Shown: positions 37,458 to 46,968 of the stretch, in pieces
Layout of the letters: the number at the start of each line of letters is the position of its first letter
Position numbering within the stretch: the first letter of the stretch is position 1
NCBI RefSeq assembly: GCF_000577615.1
Contig: NZ_CBXX010000003.1
Span: forward strand, 1-64,000
Direction of reading: 5' to 3'
DNA length: 64,000 nucleotides
From: Herbaspirillum sp. RV1423
Lineage (GTDB): Bacteria; Pseudomonadota; Gammaproteobacteria; Burkholderiales; Burkholderiaceae_D
The notes under the pieces: model-generated
The model's database searches: none
Told to the model about the DNA's origin: nothing
What the model saw: only the letters and a program-made list of their open reading frames with translations
Made by a program: the position numbers and the translations under genes

Positions 37458-39527
37458 ATGGCAACCTCTACCGGTACAATTACTACCTCTGCCGGCCCCC
37501 TTGACGTAGCAACTCTTGTTTCAAAATTGATGGGTGCGGAAAGTCAAGTACTGACGCCGTTGACTCAGCAAGCAAGCAGCTACAATTCGCTGATTTCGGC
37601 ATATGGCAGCCTGAAGAGCGCCATTTCCTCCTATCAAAGCGCCCTCAACAATCTGACGGCGGCAAGTTTCAGTTCGCAAAAAGCAACTGTCAACAATTCC
37701 GGCACCGGAACCACGTTGACCACGGATCCGTTCACCGCGGATGTCAATAGCGATGACTCGACCAAAATTCTCGCTCAGAAGATTCAGTCGGCCGGCTTTC
37801 CCAGTTCACAGACTTTCAACGCCGGCGATTCGCTGGCCATCAAGATCGGCACCAATTCACCGACTTTCATTACGCTGCAAGCCAATTCGACACTGTCCGG
37901 CCTGCGCGACACCATCAATGCATCCAAAGCCGGTGTGACCGCGAGCATCGTCACGGACGGCACGGGCGATCACCTCGTGCTGGAGTCCAACACGGGCGGC
38001 ACAGCCAACACCATCAAGGTACAAGCCAACAATAGCCTGTCCTCGCTGGCATACGATCCGTCCAGCTCGACCCCCAGCACAATGACGCAGACCCAGGCGC
38101 CGCGTGATTCAACGGTTGCCGCTTCCGGCAGCTACACCGTGTCGGTTTCCCAATTGGCGCAGGCGCAAAAAATCACGTCCGTCGGCTTTGCCGACGGCAC
38201 GACATTTGATAACGGGCTGCTTGCCATCAAGACAGGCAACGGCTCTACCACGATCATCAAGCCAACCACTAACACCTTGGCTGGCGTACGCGATGCAATC
38301 AATGCCAGCACTGCAGGCGTCAACGCGACCATCGTCAGCGACGGCACGGCCTCCCATCTGGTGCTTGTCGCCAAGGACAGTGGCGCCAGCAATTCGATTC
38401 GCGTTACCGGCACGGGCAGCTACTCCTCTCTGAACTTCGACCCTAGTGGCAAGATCACTTCCGCAGGCGTGGCGACGGGACAGACCTTCGATACGAGTAC
38501 CGGAGGATTGACGCTGAATGTCGGCGGTACGAACACCACCATTTCGTTGAGCGGCTCCGCAACGATGCAAAACATCCGCGACGCTATCAATACGGCCAAC
38601 GCCGGCGTCACGGCAAGCATCACCAATGACGGCACCCAGGACCATCTGGTGCTGACGCCTTCCGGCACCGGCGCCACCAGCCCGGTGTCGCTGACCGGCA
38701 CTGGTGACTTTGCCACGCTCTCCGGCAGTACGATGGGCCAGTTGCAAGCCGCCCAGGATGCCAAATTGAATATTGACGGCGTCGCTGTGACAAGCCCGAC
38801 CAACAAAGTCACCAATGCCATTTCGGGCGTGACGCTGAATTTGTCCAAGGTCACCACCGCCTCCGACAACATCACGCTGAACATTGCCAATGACACCAGC
38901 GGCGTTGCAACAACGGCAAGCACTTTCGTTTCGGCCTACAACGCTTTGGCCAAGTCCATCGCCGGCATGACGCAACAAACGCCGTCGACCACACTTGGCG
39001 CTGCCGGCACCTCCTCTCCCCTGGCGAGCGAATCGTCAGTGCAGAGCATCATGACCCAGTTGCGTAGCGCATTGTTCGCCAATGTTGCCGGTGGCAACGG
39101 CATCAGCAGCCTGTCCGACATCGGCATCAGCTTCCAGAAAGACGGCACGCTTGCGCTGGATTCGACAAAACTGACCACGGCGACCACCAACAACTTTGCA
39201 GGCGTTGCCAACCTGTTTTCTTCGACCGCCGGCACAAATTCGGACGGCTCGCTCAATACGACGGGCACCAATGGTATTCTCGTCAATTTGAAAAATCTAG
39301 TGACCGGTTTCTTGGCCGATGGGGGTATCATCGATACCAAGACCAAGGGTCTGCAAGCCAGCCTGAAAATCAATTCGGATCGCCAATCCGCCATTCAGAC
39401 TCGCCTGAGCAATATGCAGGATCAATATACGAACCAGTTCAATGCGCTCAATGTCACGCTGGCCAGCATGGCATCGACACAGAGCTATCTGACGCAGCAA
39501 CTGGCAAACCTGCCTAAAGCCGGCTAA
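37458..39527 (+). CDS. fliD: filament cap protein FliD, enlarged
   Basis: A 689-residue cap protein (usual length about 450-500) that sits on the filament tip and helps flagellin fold in. The N-terminal D0/D1 (LDVATLVSKLMGAES, SALNNLTAASF) and the C-terminal coiled region (QSAIQTRLSNMQDQYTNQFNALN) are normal. The middle has three related segments (about 111-200, 241-329, 335-422), each with a DxINxxxAGVxAxIxxDGTxxHLVL core (hook IN motif). The first one is placed before the canonical SGSYTVSVSQLAQAQK strand. AGGAG precedes the start at 37458. Confidence 0.95.
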   Translation: MATSTGTITTSAGPLDVATLVSKLMGAESQVLTPLTQQASSYNSLISAYGSLKSAISSYQSALNNLTAASFSSQKATVNNSGTGTTLTTDPFTADVNSDDSTKILAQKIQSAGFPSSQTFNAGDSLAIKIGTNSPTFITLQANSTLSGLRDTINASKAGVTASIVTDGTGDHLVLESNTGGTANTIKVQANNSLSSLAYDPSSSTPSTMTQTQAPRDSTVAASGSYTVSVSQLAQAQKITSVGFADGTTFDNGLLAIKTGNGSTTIIKPTTNTLAGVRDAINASTAGVNATIVSDGTASHLVLVAKDSGASNSIRVTGTGSYSSLNFDPSGKITSAGVATGQTFDTSTGGLTLNVGGTNTTISLSGSATMQNIRDAINTANAGVTASITNDGTQDHLVLTPSGTGATSPVSLTGTGDFATLSGSTMGQLQAAQDAKLNIDGVAVTSPTNKVTNAISGVTLNLSKVTTASDNITLNIANDTSGVATTASTFVSAYNALAKSIAGMTQQTPSTTLGAAGTSSPLASESSVQSIMTQLRSALFANVAGGNGISSLSDIGISFQKDGTLALDSTKLTTATTNNFAGVANLFSSTAGTNSDGSLNTTGTNGILVNLKNLVTGFLADGGIIDTKTKGLQASLKINSDRQSAIQTRLSNMQDQYTNQFNALNVTLASMASTQSYLTQQLANLPKAG

Positions 39528-39555
39528 TCGGTAAGAGCGAGCACAGGAGAATATA

Positions 39556-39975
39556 ATGTTCGGAACCATGCAACGCGGCGCCAACGCCTACGCCAATATC
39601 GGTGTCGAAACCGGCGTTGTCGCTGCAAGTCCGCACAAGTTGATCACCATGCTGTTTGACGGCGCGCTGGTAGCGATTGCCATGGGCGAAAAATATATGA
39701 AAGGCGGCGACATCAAGAACAAGGGCGAATCCATCACCAAAGCGATTTTGATCATCGAAAGCGGCTTGCGCGCCAGCCTGAACAAGAACGTCGGCGGCGA
39801 ACTCGCCATGAATCTGGACGCACTGTACGAATACATGGGGCGCCGCCTGTTCACCGCCAATGTCGAGAACTCGGTCGAAATACTCACAGAGGTCCATGGA
39901 TTGCTGGACGGATTGCGAGATGCTTGGGAAGCAATCGCTCCAACCACGCTCAACCAACCGCAAGCTGCCGCATAA
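39556..39975 (+). CDS. fliS: flagellin chaperone FliS
   Basis: A 139-residue helical chaperone that binds the C-terminal disordered end of flagellin in the cytosol. Family features are YANIGVETGVVAASPHKLITMLFDGAL and the C-terminal VENSVEILTEVHGLLDGLRDAW. It follows fliD by 28 bases, as is usual in the fliDST cluster. Confidence 0.96.
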   Translation: MFGTMQRGANAYANIGVETGVVAASPHKLITMLFDGALVAIAMGEKYMKGGDIKNKGESITKAILIIESGLRASLNKNVGGELAMNLDALYEYMGRRLFTANVENSVEILTEVHGLLDGLRDAWEAIAPTTLNQPQAAA

Positions 39976-40030
39976 AACACGATAACAAGAGTACGTCTTC
40001 CCCTCTACAGCCAACGAAAGCATATCAATA

Positions 40031-40366
40031 ATGGACGGTGCAGAAGTCATCTTGTTATATGAACTGGTCGCCGAGCTTACGGACCAGATGCTTGCTGCTG
40101 CCCGCAAGGAAGACTGGACCTTGCTTTCGCAGTTGGAGGCGAAATGCGCACAATATGTGGAAACCTTGAAGCAAAATGAAACCGGCGTCGCATTAAGCGA
40201 TGATCGTCGTGAACGTAAAATCGAGATATTGAAAAAAATCCTTGAAGACGACAAGGATATTCGCAACCTCACCAGTCCGGGCCTGCAGAAACTTTCAGCA
40301 ATGATCAAGAGCACCGGTACAGAAATCAAACTGTCCAAAACCTACGGCATGAATCAAAGAGGCTAG
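40031..40366 (+). CDS. fliT: FliT-type flagellar export chaperone
   Basis: A 111-residue helical protein, VILLYELVAELTDQMLAAA then DRRERKIEILKKILEDDKDIR, resembling FliT, the chaperone of FliD and, in enterobacteria, an inhibitor of FlhDC. Sequence conservation in this family is weak; position after fliS is the main support. Confidence 0.85.
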   Translation: MDGAEVILLYELVAELTDQMLAAARKEDWTLLSQLEAKCAQYVETLKQNETGVALSDDRRERKIEILKKILEDDKDIRNLTSPGLQKLSAMIKSTGTEIKLSKTYGMNQRG

Positions 40367-40368
40367 AA

Positions 40369-41541
40369 ATGATACCGCGGGCAGACATCGCCACAACCGT
40401 CCAGCCCGTAGCCGCCGTCGAGGCGCCTACTACAATCGTTTCTGTCGCCGACGCCAAGCAAGAAGCCTTCAGTCGTCTCGCGCAAATCGCCATCGGCCAG
40501 CAATTGCAGGCCAAAGTGCTGTCGACCTATAACGATGGCTCCTATCTGGTACGCATCGCCAATACCGCCGCCCGCATGGTCTTGCCGACCGCAACGCGCA
40601 CGGGAGACACGCTGGTGCTGACGATGGTCGGCAAAGAGCCTCGCCCCACCTTCTTGCTGGATGCAACCGAAGGCGCAGCCGAAAAAGAGGAAAGCAGCTC
40701 GGTATCGCTCAGCACTGCCGGCCGCATGATGGAAAAGGACATGCAGTCGCTGAAAGCGGCCCAGCAAGGCGCTCCTACCGTCGTCGGCCGCGACAATCAG
40801 ATCGACGAAGGAGAGGCCAGAAACGCCAATCAAGGCCAGGCCGCTCCAGAAAGTACCAAGACATCCCTGAGTTCCGCCGGCAAGCTGGTCGATGCCCTCC
40901 TGCATGCCTCGGAAGAAAGCGATTTGCCAAGCGCCATCAAACCCGGCAGCCCGCTGGTCGGCAATCCAAGCAATACACCGCAATTGGCAACTGCCCTGCA
41001 TGATTCGGTAGCGTACAGCGGTGCGTTCTACGAATCCCATGTAGTCGCGTGGGCCGAAGGCAAGCGCCCCCTGACCGAATTGCAAAAGGAGCCGCAAGCG
41101 CAACTTGGCCAACAAGTTCAGGCCGGCGCGTCGAGTTTCCTGAACAGCACGGACCCCGCCAATACCCAGCTTGGTCAATTGATCAATCTCCAGTTGAACG
41201 CTTTGGAACAGCAACGCATCGTTTGGCACGGCGAAGTCTGGCCCGGCCAGCAAATGGAATGGGAAATCAATCGGGACGCCCCCGACACACCCAACCACGG
41301 CGACCAGGAAAACGAGAGCGTGCCGTCCTGGCATAGCGTAGTGCGCTTCAATTTCGAGCATTTGGGCGCTGTTTCGGCCTCAATACGCTTGATCGGCCAG
41401 CAGATACATATGCAGGTGCGCACCAATAGCGACGTCACGGCCGCAGCATTGCGCGCAAACGGCAGCATGTTGTCGGAGGCGATGGCCGCCGCCGGCTCCT
41501 CCTTGGATTCCCTGATTGTGAAGCGGGATGAACAAACCTAA
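40369..41541 (+). CDS. FliK-like hook-length control C-domain protein (second copy)
   Basis: A 390-residue protein. The N-terminal half contains a domain with RLAQIAIGQQLQAKVLSTYN and RMVLPTATRTGDTLVLTM; the middle is low-complexity; the C-terminal about 80 residues (VRFNFEHLGAVSASIRLIG, then QIHMQVRTNSDVTAAALRA) match the Flg_hook C-domain of FliK. It is distinct from the main fliK at 48871. It starts two bases after fliT and overlaps the next gene by 14 bases, so the two are likely translationally coupled. Confidence 0.78.
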   Translation: MIPRADIATTVQPVAAVEAPTTIVSVADAKQEAFSRLAQIAIGQQLQAKVLSTYNDGSYLVRIANTAARMVLPTATRTGDTLVLTMVGKEPRPTFLLDATEGAAEKEESSSVSLSTAGRMMEKDMQSLKAAQQGAPTVVGRDNQIDEGEARNANQGQAAPESTKTSLSSAGKLVDALLHASEESDLPSAIKPGSPLVGNPSNTPQLATALHDSVAYSGAFYESHVVAWAEGKRPLTELQKEPQAQLGQQVQAGASSFLNSTDPANTQLGQLINLQLNALEQQRIVWHGEVWPGQQMEWEINRDAPDTPNHGDQENESVPSWHSVVRFNFEHLGAVSASIRLIGQQIHMQVRTNSDVTAAALRANGSMLSEAMAAAGSSLDSLIVKRDEQT

Positions 41542-41815
41542 TATCCCCCTTCAGAATGCAGTAGCCTTGGCCTACAATACTACTCAGGCTGCTCCCAAAG
41601 TTGTCGCCAAGGGAAGCGGGCTGGTCGCCGAAGCCATTATTGCCCGTGCGCGGGAAAGCGGTGTTTTTATTCACGAATCGAAGGAGCTCGTCTCGCTGCT
41701 GATGCAGGTCGACCTCGACCAGCAAATTCCCCCCGCCCTCTACCGGGCGGTAGCTGAACTTTTAGCCTGGTTGTATCGTATTGAAAATATGCAATTAGAG
41801 CGCAGTGATGTATGA
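41528..41815 (+). CDS. stand-alone FlhB C-terminal domain protein (FhlB-like)
   Basis: A 95-residue protein equal to the cytoplasmic domain of FlhB/YscU, the export substrate switch: AVALAYNTTQAAPKVVAKGSG, then ARARESGVFIHESKELVSLL and QQIPPALYRAVAELLAWLYR. The NPTH self-cleavage motif is missing; the protein begins right at the point where cleaved FlhB begins (LQNAVAL in place of NPTHYAVAL). Similar short paralogues can replace the FlhB C-fragment in other bacteria. It overlaps the FliK-like gene. Full-length flhB is not in the window. Confidence 0.88.
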   Translation: MNKPNIPLQNAVALAYNTTQAAPKVVAKGSGLVAEAIIARARESGVFIHESKELVSLLMQVDLDQQIPPALYRAVAELLAWLYRIENMQLERSDV

Positions 41816-41888
41816 TTCGGGGTTAGATTAAAACCTGCCCTTTTGGGATACGAGCTTACCCTTCTATCCTTTGATTTGAGACGCACAG

Positions 41889-42644
41889 ATGGCAAACACC
41901 GACGAGATTCAAGACGACAGCCCGTATCGAGTACACTCGCGCCGGGAGATCATTTCCCTGCTCAATAGCATGATGGAACGTAATCAACTGCTGAGCCTGC
42001 TCATCAAGGGAGGCTCTGAATCCATTATTACGTCGATTCTGGACATTGACGAGGACGAAAACAGTGTCGTCGTCGATGCGGCGCCTAGCGCCACGCTGAA
42101 CGAAAACATCCTGCAAAGTACGCGCATCGGCTTTGAAGCCCTGTACAACAACATTCGCATCACTTTCAATGTCGACAGGGCAAAGTCATGCGAATTCCAG
42201 AAGCGCCCGGCGCTCAAGATCGACATTCCGGACAGCCTCGTACGGCTGCAACGCCGCGAATATTTCCGTATCGCCACGCCGATTGCCAAGCCGCTGCGCT
42301 GCACCTTCCGTGTCACCCAGCCCGACGGGACCTTCACCACGATCGTCACCCTGCTCAACAACATCAGTGCCGGCGGCGTCGCCGTCACCGATGAAAAGAA
42401 AGTACTCGATACGACGATTGGTCGCATTTATGACGATGTTTCGCTGGAAATGACGGACAACACCATTGTCACCGTCAAATTGCAGGTGCGCGACTGCAAA
42501 GAAGCCAAACTGACGTCAGGCAAGACCGTCAATCGCTTCGGCTGCGAATTTGTCGACCTGCCGCGTGCAGTTCTCGCTGCGATCCAGCGTTTCATCACAA
42601 AACTCGAGCGCGAGCAGAATGCGAAAGCTTCGGGCATGATGTAA
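41889..42644 (+). CDS. ycgR: YcgR-type flagellar brake, PilZ domain
   Basis: A 251-residue c-di-GMP effector. The N-terminal YcgR domain (about 1-115) is followed by a PilZ domain (about 118-235) with the c-di-GMP-binding motifs QRREYFR (RxxxR) and NNISAGG (D/NxSxxG). YcgR slows the motor by contacting FliG/FliM or MotA when c-di-GMP is high. It ends this subcluster and is followed by a strong terminator. Confidence 0.93.
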   Translation: MANTDEIQDDSPYRVHSRREIISLLNSMMERNQLLSLLIKGGSESIITSILDIDEDENSVVVDAAPSATLNENILQSTRIGFEALYNNIRITFNVDRAKSCEFQKRPALKIDIPDSLVRLQRREYFRIATPIAKPLRCTFRVTQPDGTFTTIVTLLNNISAGGVAVTDEKKVLDTTIGRIYDDVSLEMTDNTIVTVKLQVRDCKEAKLTSGKTVNRFGCEFVDLPRAVLAAIQRFITKLEREQNAKASGMM

Positions 42645-42698
42645 AAATAGCAAGGGAAATACACCAGTATCCTCGCCTGCGCCAAAAATTCCCTCGTA

Positions 42699-42736
42699 CA
42701 ATAAAAAAGAGCTGCCAGCGCAGCTCTTTTTTATTG
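42699..42736. terminator. bidirectional terminator between ycgR and fliE
   Basis: CAATAAAAAAGAGCTG-CCAGCG-CAGCTCTTTTTTATTG is a perfect 16-base inverted repeat with T runs on both strands, between convergent genes. Confidence 0.95.
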
Positions 42737-42782
42737 TATTCAATGAATGACGCCGCGACTCACCGCTGACATCCCGCAGGCG

Positions 42783-43124
42783 TCACACCTGCATCGTCAT
42801 GATGTCGCGGTAAGCCGACACCAGTTTATTGCGCACTTGCAGGCTGGTCTGGAACGAAATACTTGATTTCTGCATGGCAATCATGACATCCGACAGGTTG
42901 ATGTTATCGTTGCCCATGGCAAAACTCTCGGACATCTGCTTGGACTTTTCCTGCGATGCATTGACATCATCAAGGGAGTTCTTCAACACACTGGCGAAAT
43001 CCACACGGGGGGCCGGTTTTTCACCGACGGCGGCACTTTCCAAAGGAGCAACGTTCCCCTGGGCACGCGCAGCCGCAGCCTTCAACTGCGCTACCATCGC
43101 CTCGATTCTGCTAGTGTCAATCAT
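42783..43124 (-). CDS. fliE: flagellar hook-basal body protein FliE
   Basis: A 113-residue rod/MS-ring junction protein with the FliE C-terminal pattern SESFAMGNDNINLSDVMIAMQ, SFQTSLQVRNKLVSAYRDIM. It is divergent from fliF, as in enterobacteria. The ATG at 43124 has no good ribosome site; a TTG four codons upstream (43136) has GAGG well placed and may be the true start. Confidence 0.94.
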   Translation of the reverse strand: MIDTSRIEAMVAQLKAAAARAQGNVAPLESAAVGEKPAPRVDFASVLKNSLDDVNASQEKSKQMSESFAMGNDNINLSDVMIAMQKSSISFQTSLQVRNKLVSAYRDIMTMQV

Positions 43125-43392
43125 GCTGGCTGCCAATTTGCACCTCTTCGAATTCAACCCAACGATATGCAATCACGCGTTGTGATCACAATTCCCGTTT
43201 CTACAACGGCAGATTACCACGCCGCCCCTTGCCACTCGCAACAATAAGCGGGGAAATAGCCATTCTGTTCCATAGATCAAATTTCCGCTCTGGCAGGACA
43301 ATCCACACTAAGCAAAAAACCTATATGGGTAGGGAAGCAGTGAAGCAAATCACATACAGCCACAAGCTCGGCGGCACACGCAAGGGGAAATC

Positions 43393-45162
43393 ATGGCGGT
43401 AGCAGCCGATGGCACGCTAACCAGCGACAGCACCACAGCCACCGAAGGCACAACTCCGGGTGAAAACGGTTCCTCGGGGCCGCAACGCAGCGGAATCGTC
43501 GGCTACGCCCAATCGACTCAAGGACGCCGGGTACTACTGATGGTCGCGGCTGCAGCCGTGGTCGCGCTGATGATCGGCATCTGGATGTGGAGCCAGAAGA
43601 CTGAATATCGGGTCCTGTTCTCCAACTTTTCCGACCGCGACGGCGGCGCCATCGTTGCCTCGCTGCAGCAGATGAACGTACCCTACAAATATTCGGAAGG
43701 CGGCACAGCTATTCTGGTGCCCGAAACCATGGTGCATGATGCCCGCCTGAAACTGGCGGCGCAGGGCCTGCCCAAGGGTGGCAATGTCGGCTTCGAGCTG
43801 ATGGAAAACCAGAAGCTGGGCGTCTCCCAGTTCCTCGAACAAGTCAACTTCCAGCGTGCCCTTGAGGGCGAACTGGCTCGCTCCATCCAATCGCTGTCCG
43901 CCGTTCAGGCGGCTCGCGTGCATCTGGCCCTGCCGAAAGCCTCCGTTTTTGTGCGCGACCAGCAAAAGCCGACGGCATCGGTCATTCTCAGCCTCTACCC
44001 CGGCCGCATGCTGGATGCCCAGCAAGTCAGCGCAATCGTCCATCTCGTCGCTAGCAGCGTCCCCGAGCTATCGCCTAAAAGCGTGACCATCGTCGACCAG
44101 AATGGCAACCTGCTTTCCGATACCACCAAGCAACCAGCCAATGGTCTCGATCCGACGCAATTGAAATACGTTCAGGATCTGCAGCAAGACATCGTCAAAC
44201 GCGTCGAATCCATCATCGCGCCTATTGTCGGCAACGGCAACGTCCGCGCCGAAGCGACCGCCGATGTCGACTTCTCGCGCAGCGAGCAAGCCGCAGAAAC
44301 CTACAAACCGAACCAGACGCCTGATACCGCCGCAGTTCGCAGCAAGCAAAGCAGCGAATCGCAGAACGGCAATTCGAGCACATCCGGTATTCCCGGCGCC
44401 CTGACCAACCAGCCGCCGGCGCCGGCTACTGCGCCGATCGTCAATCCGCCGGTTGCCGGCGCTGCCGGAGCGGCAGGCGCAGCGGGCCAGGCCGCGACAC
44501 AGCCGACCACCAGTACGGGCACATCGCATAAAGACGCGACCATCAACTACGAAGTGGATAAGACCGTCCGCTACGTTCAGCAACCGATGGGCGGCGTCAA
44601 GCGCCTGACGGTAGCGGTGGTCGTCAATTACAAGCGCACAATCGACCAGACCGGCAAGATCGTCATGAAGCCGCTGACCGAAGCCGAGCGCAACCAGATT
44701 TCGGATCTGGTCAAGGAAGCGATGGGCTTCAATAAGGATCGCGGCGACTCGCTCAACGTGGTCAATACCCAATTCAGCAGCGAGCTGGAACCGGAATTGC
44801 CGTTGTGGAAACAGCCGGATATGATCCAGATGGCCAAGGAAATCGGCAAATACGTCCTGCTGGCTGCCGTGCTGCTCTACCTCTACTTCGGCGTGCTGCG
44901 CCCCATCATCTGGAAGATTACCGGTCGCGAAGAAAGAGAAGCCAAGGCCCGCGCCGAAGCGGAAGCCGCAGCAGCAGCGGCTGCAGCGGCAGCCATGTAT
45001 GATCCGGACAATCCCGACGCTATCGTCGAATTGTCTCCCGAAGCAGCAGAACTCGACGCCCGCGCCGAGTACAAGCAAAATCTCGAAACCGTCAAGCTGT
45101 TGGCCAAATCCGATCCTAAACTGGTCGCAAGCATTGTGAAGGCATGGGTGAACAATGAGTAA
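43393..45162 (+). CDS. fliF: flagellar MS-ring protein FliF
   Basis: A 589-residue inner-membrane ring protein. It has two membrane segments (about 48-66 and 480-500), the ring-building motifs between them (GVSQFLEQVNFQRALEGELARSI in pieces), and a Gly/Ala/Pro-rich insertion at about 310-380. The C-terminal end (YKQNLETVKLLAKSDPKLVA) binds FliG. It is the first gene of the fli operon and overlaps fliG by eight bases. Confidence 0.98.
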   Translation: MAVAADGTLTSDSTTATEGTTPGENGSSGPQRSGIVGYAQSTQGRRVLLMVAAAAVVALMIGIWMWSQKTEYRVLFSNFSDRDGGAIVASLQQMNVPYKYSEGGTAILVPETMVHDARLKLAAQGLPKGGNVGFELMENQKLGVSQFLEQVNFQRALEGELARSIQSLSAVQAARVHLALPKASVFVRDQQKPTASVILSLYPGRMLDAQQVSAIVHLVASSVPELSPKSVTIVDQNGNLLSDTTKQPANGLDPTQLKYVQDLQQDIVKRVESIIAPIVGNGNVRAEATADVDFSRSEQAAETYKPNQTPDTAAVRSKQSSESQNGNSSTSGIPGALTNQPPAPATAPIVNPPVAGAAGAAGAAGQAATQPTTSTGTSHKDATINYEVDKTVRYVQQPMGGVKRLTVAVVVNYKRTIDQTGKIVMKPLTEAERNQISDLVKEAMGFNKDRGDSLNVVNTQFSSELEPELPLWKQPDMIQMAKEIGKYVLLAAVLLYLYFGVLRPIIWKITGREEREAKARAEAEAAAAAAAAAAMYDPDNPDAIVELSPEAAELDARAEYKQNLETVKLLAKSDPKLVASIVKAWVNNE

Positions 45163-46150
45163 CGAAGGCGTTCAAAAAGGTGCCATCCTGATGCTTGCGC
45201 TGGGCGAGGATGAGGCTGCCGAAGTCATGAAATACCTTGGCCCCAAGGAAGTGCAAAAACTGGGCGCCGCCATGACCACGCTGAAAAACATCAGCTTCGA
45301 GGAAATCAACGGCGTGCTGGACGATTTCCTGGCGCAAACCGGCCAGGCTTCGTCGATCGGCCTCGATTCGGATGAATACATCCGCAGCGTGCTGACCAAG
45401 GCGCTGGGCGACGACAAGGCCACGTCCCTGCTCAACCGCATCCTGGGCGGGCGCGACGCCAGCGGCATCGAAAGCCTCAAGTGGATGGATGCGCAGTCGG
45501 TCGCTGAACTTATCCGTAACGAACACCCCCAGATTATTGCGACCATCCTGGTTCACCTCGAACGCGACCACGCCTGCGATATTCTCAACAATTTCACCGA
45601 ACGCCTGCGCAACGACGTCATCTTGCGTATCGCCACCCTCGATGGCGTGCAGCCGACGGCATTGCGCGAACTGAACGACGTCCTGACCAAGCTGCTGACC
45701 GGCAACGAAAGCCTGAAGAAACAGCAAATGGGCGGTATCCGCACCGCGGCGGAAATCCTCAACTTCATGTCGGGCGAGAACGAAACGTCCGTCATGGGCA
45801 ATCTGCGCGCCTACGACGAAGACATGGCGCAAAAGATCATGGACGAAATGTTCGTGTTCGAAAACATCATCGACATCGACGGCCGAGGCATCCAGTTGCT
45901 GCTGCGCGAAGTTCAGTCCGAATCGCTTATCGTCGCCCTCAAGGGCGCCTCGCAAGCGCTGCGCGACAAGATATTCGGCAACATGTCGCAACGCGCGGCT
46001 GAAATGATGAAGGAAGACCTGGAATCCAAAGGCCCTGTGCGTCTCTCGGAAGTCGACGCGCAGCAAAAGGCCATCCTGCAAATCGTCCGCCGCCTGGCCG
46101 ACGAAGGTCAGATCGTACTCGGCGCGAAGGGCGAAGATGCATTCGTCTGA
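45155..46150 (+). CDS. fliG: flagellar motor switch protein FliG
   Basis: A 331-residue C-ring protein linking FliF, FliM and the stator. The N-, middle- and C-domains are all seen: VQKGAILMLALGEDEAAEV, IRNEHPQIIATILVHLERD with the EHPQ motif, and a C-terminal charged helix (MMKEDLESKGPVRLSEVDAQQ) for torque. It overlaps fliF. Confidence 0.98.
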   Translation: MSNEGVQKGAILMLALGEDEAAEVMKYLGPKEVQKLGAAMTTLKNISFEEINGVLDDFLAQTGQASSIGLDSDEYIRSVLTKALGDDKATSLLNRILGGRDASGIESLKWMDAQSVAELIRNEHPQIIATILVHLERDHACDILNNFTERLRNDVILRIATLDGVQPTALRELNDVLTKLLTGNESLKKQQMGGIRTAAEILNFMSGENETSVMGNLRAYDEDMAQKIMDEMFVFENIIDIDGRGIQLLLREVQSESLIVALKGASQALRDKIFGNMSQRAAEMMKEDLESKGPVRLSEVDAQQKAILQIVRRLADEGQIVLGAKGEDAFV

Positions 46151-46230
46151 CGCCGCTACCGCAATCACGCGCGTGCCGTTCGGCCGCGTGATGCTGAGTG
46201 CGCCTGTCGCCCAGTTTTACCGGATCTGAA

Positions 46231-46929
46231 ATGGCTTCGCGAAACAACATCATTCCCAAAGAACAGATGACGCCTTACCAACGTTGGGAATTGGCATCCT
46301 TCGACGAGCAGGAAGAACTTCCGCCGCCGGTGGAGGAGTTCGTCGTCGAGGAAATCCCTCCCCCGCCAGCCCTGACCGTTGAGGAAATTGAGGCCATCCG
46401 CGAGCAGGCGCGCCAGGAAGGCTATGCCGAAGGCCAGCAACAAGGCTTGCAGGCCGGCCGCGCGGAAGGCTATATGGCCGGTTTGCAACAAGGCCAGACC
46501 GAAGTCAACGAAACCATCCAGCATCTGCGCCAGATCGCCGTTTCGTTCGGCACGGAAGTTTCGCAAAGCAGCGAAACCATGGCGCCGGAGTTGCTCAGCC
46601 TCGGATTGGATATCAGCAAAGCCATGCTCAAGACGGCGCTCAGCGTCAAGCCGGAACTGATCCTGCCGACCGTCACCGCTGCCATCCATTCCCTGCCCAG
46701 CCTGCAATTACCGGCCCTGCTGTTTTTGCACCCCGAAGACGCCGCGCTGGTGCGCGAACATCTGGGCGATGAACTCGGCCAGCATGGCTGGCGCATCGTC
46801 GAAGATCCAGAACTGGATCGCGGCGGCTGCCGCATCGAAACCGGCACCAACCAGATTGATGCCACTACCCAGACACGCTGGCGCCGCATCGCCGAATCGC
46901 TCAGCAAACAACTGGACTGGCTGGAGTAG
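46231..46929 (+). CDS. fliH: flagellar export regulator FliH
   Basis: A 232-residue stator of the FliI ATPase. It contains the FliH pattern of EARQEGYAEGQQQGLQ-like repeats in the middle (AxxxG steps) and a C-terminal V-ATPase-E-like domain (PALLFLHPEDAALVREHL, WRIVEDPELDRGGCRIET). The ATG at 46231 (MASRNN) is preferred over a GTG 33 bases upstream, because the family begins close to IIPKEQMTPYQRWEL. Confidence 0.93.
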   Translation: MASRNNIIPKEQMTPYQRWELASFDEQEELPPPVEEFVVEEIPPPPALTVEEIEAIREQARQEGYAEGQQQGLQAGRAEGYMAGLQQGQTEVNETIQHLRQIAVSFGTEVSQSSETMAPELLSLGLDISKAMLKTALSVKPELILPTVTAAIHSLPSLQLPALLFLHPEDAALVREHLGDELGQHGWRIVEDPELDRGGCRIETGTNQIDATTQTRWRRIAESLSKQLDWLE

Positions 46930-46968
46930 TCGCATGCGCGCACCTACTCCCATTTACAAGGTGCAACG

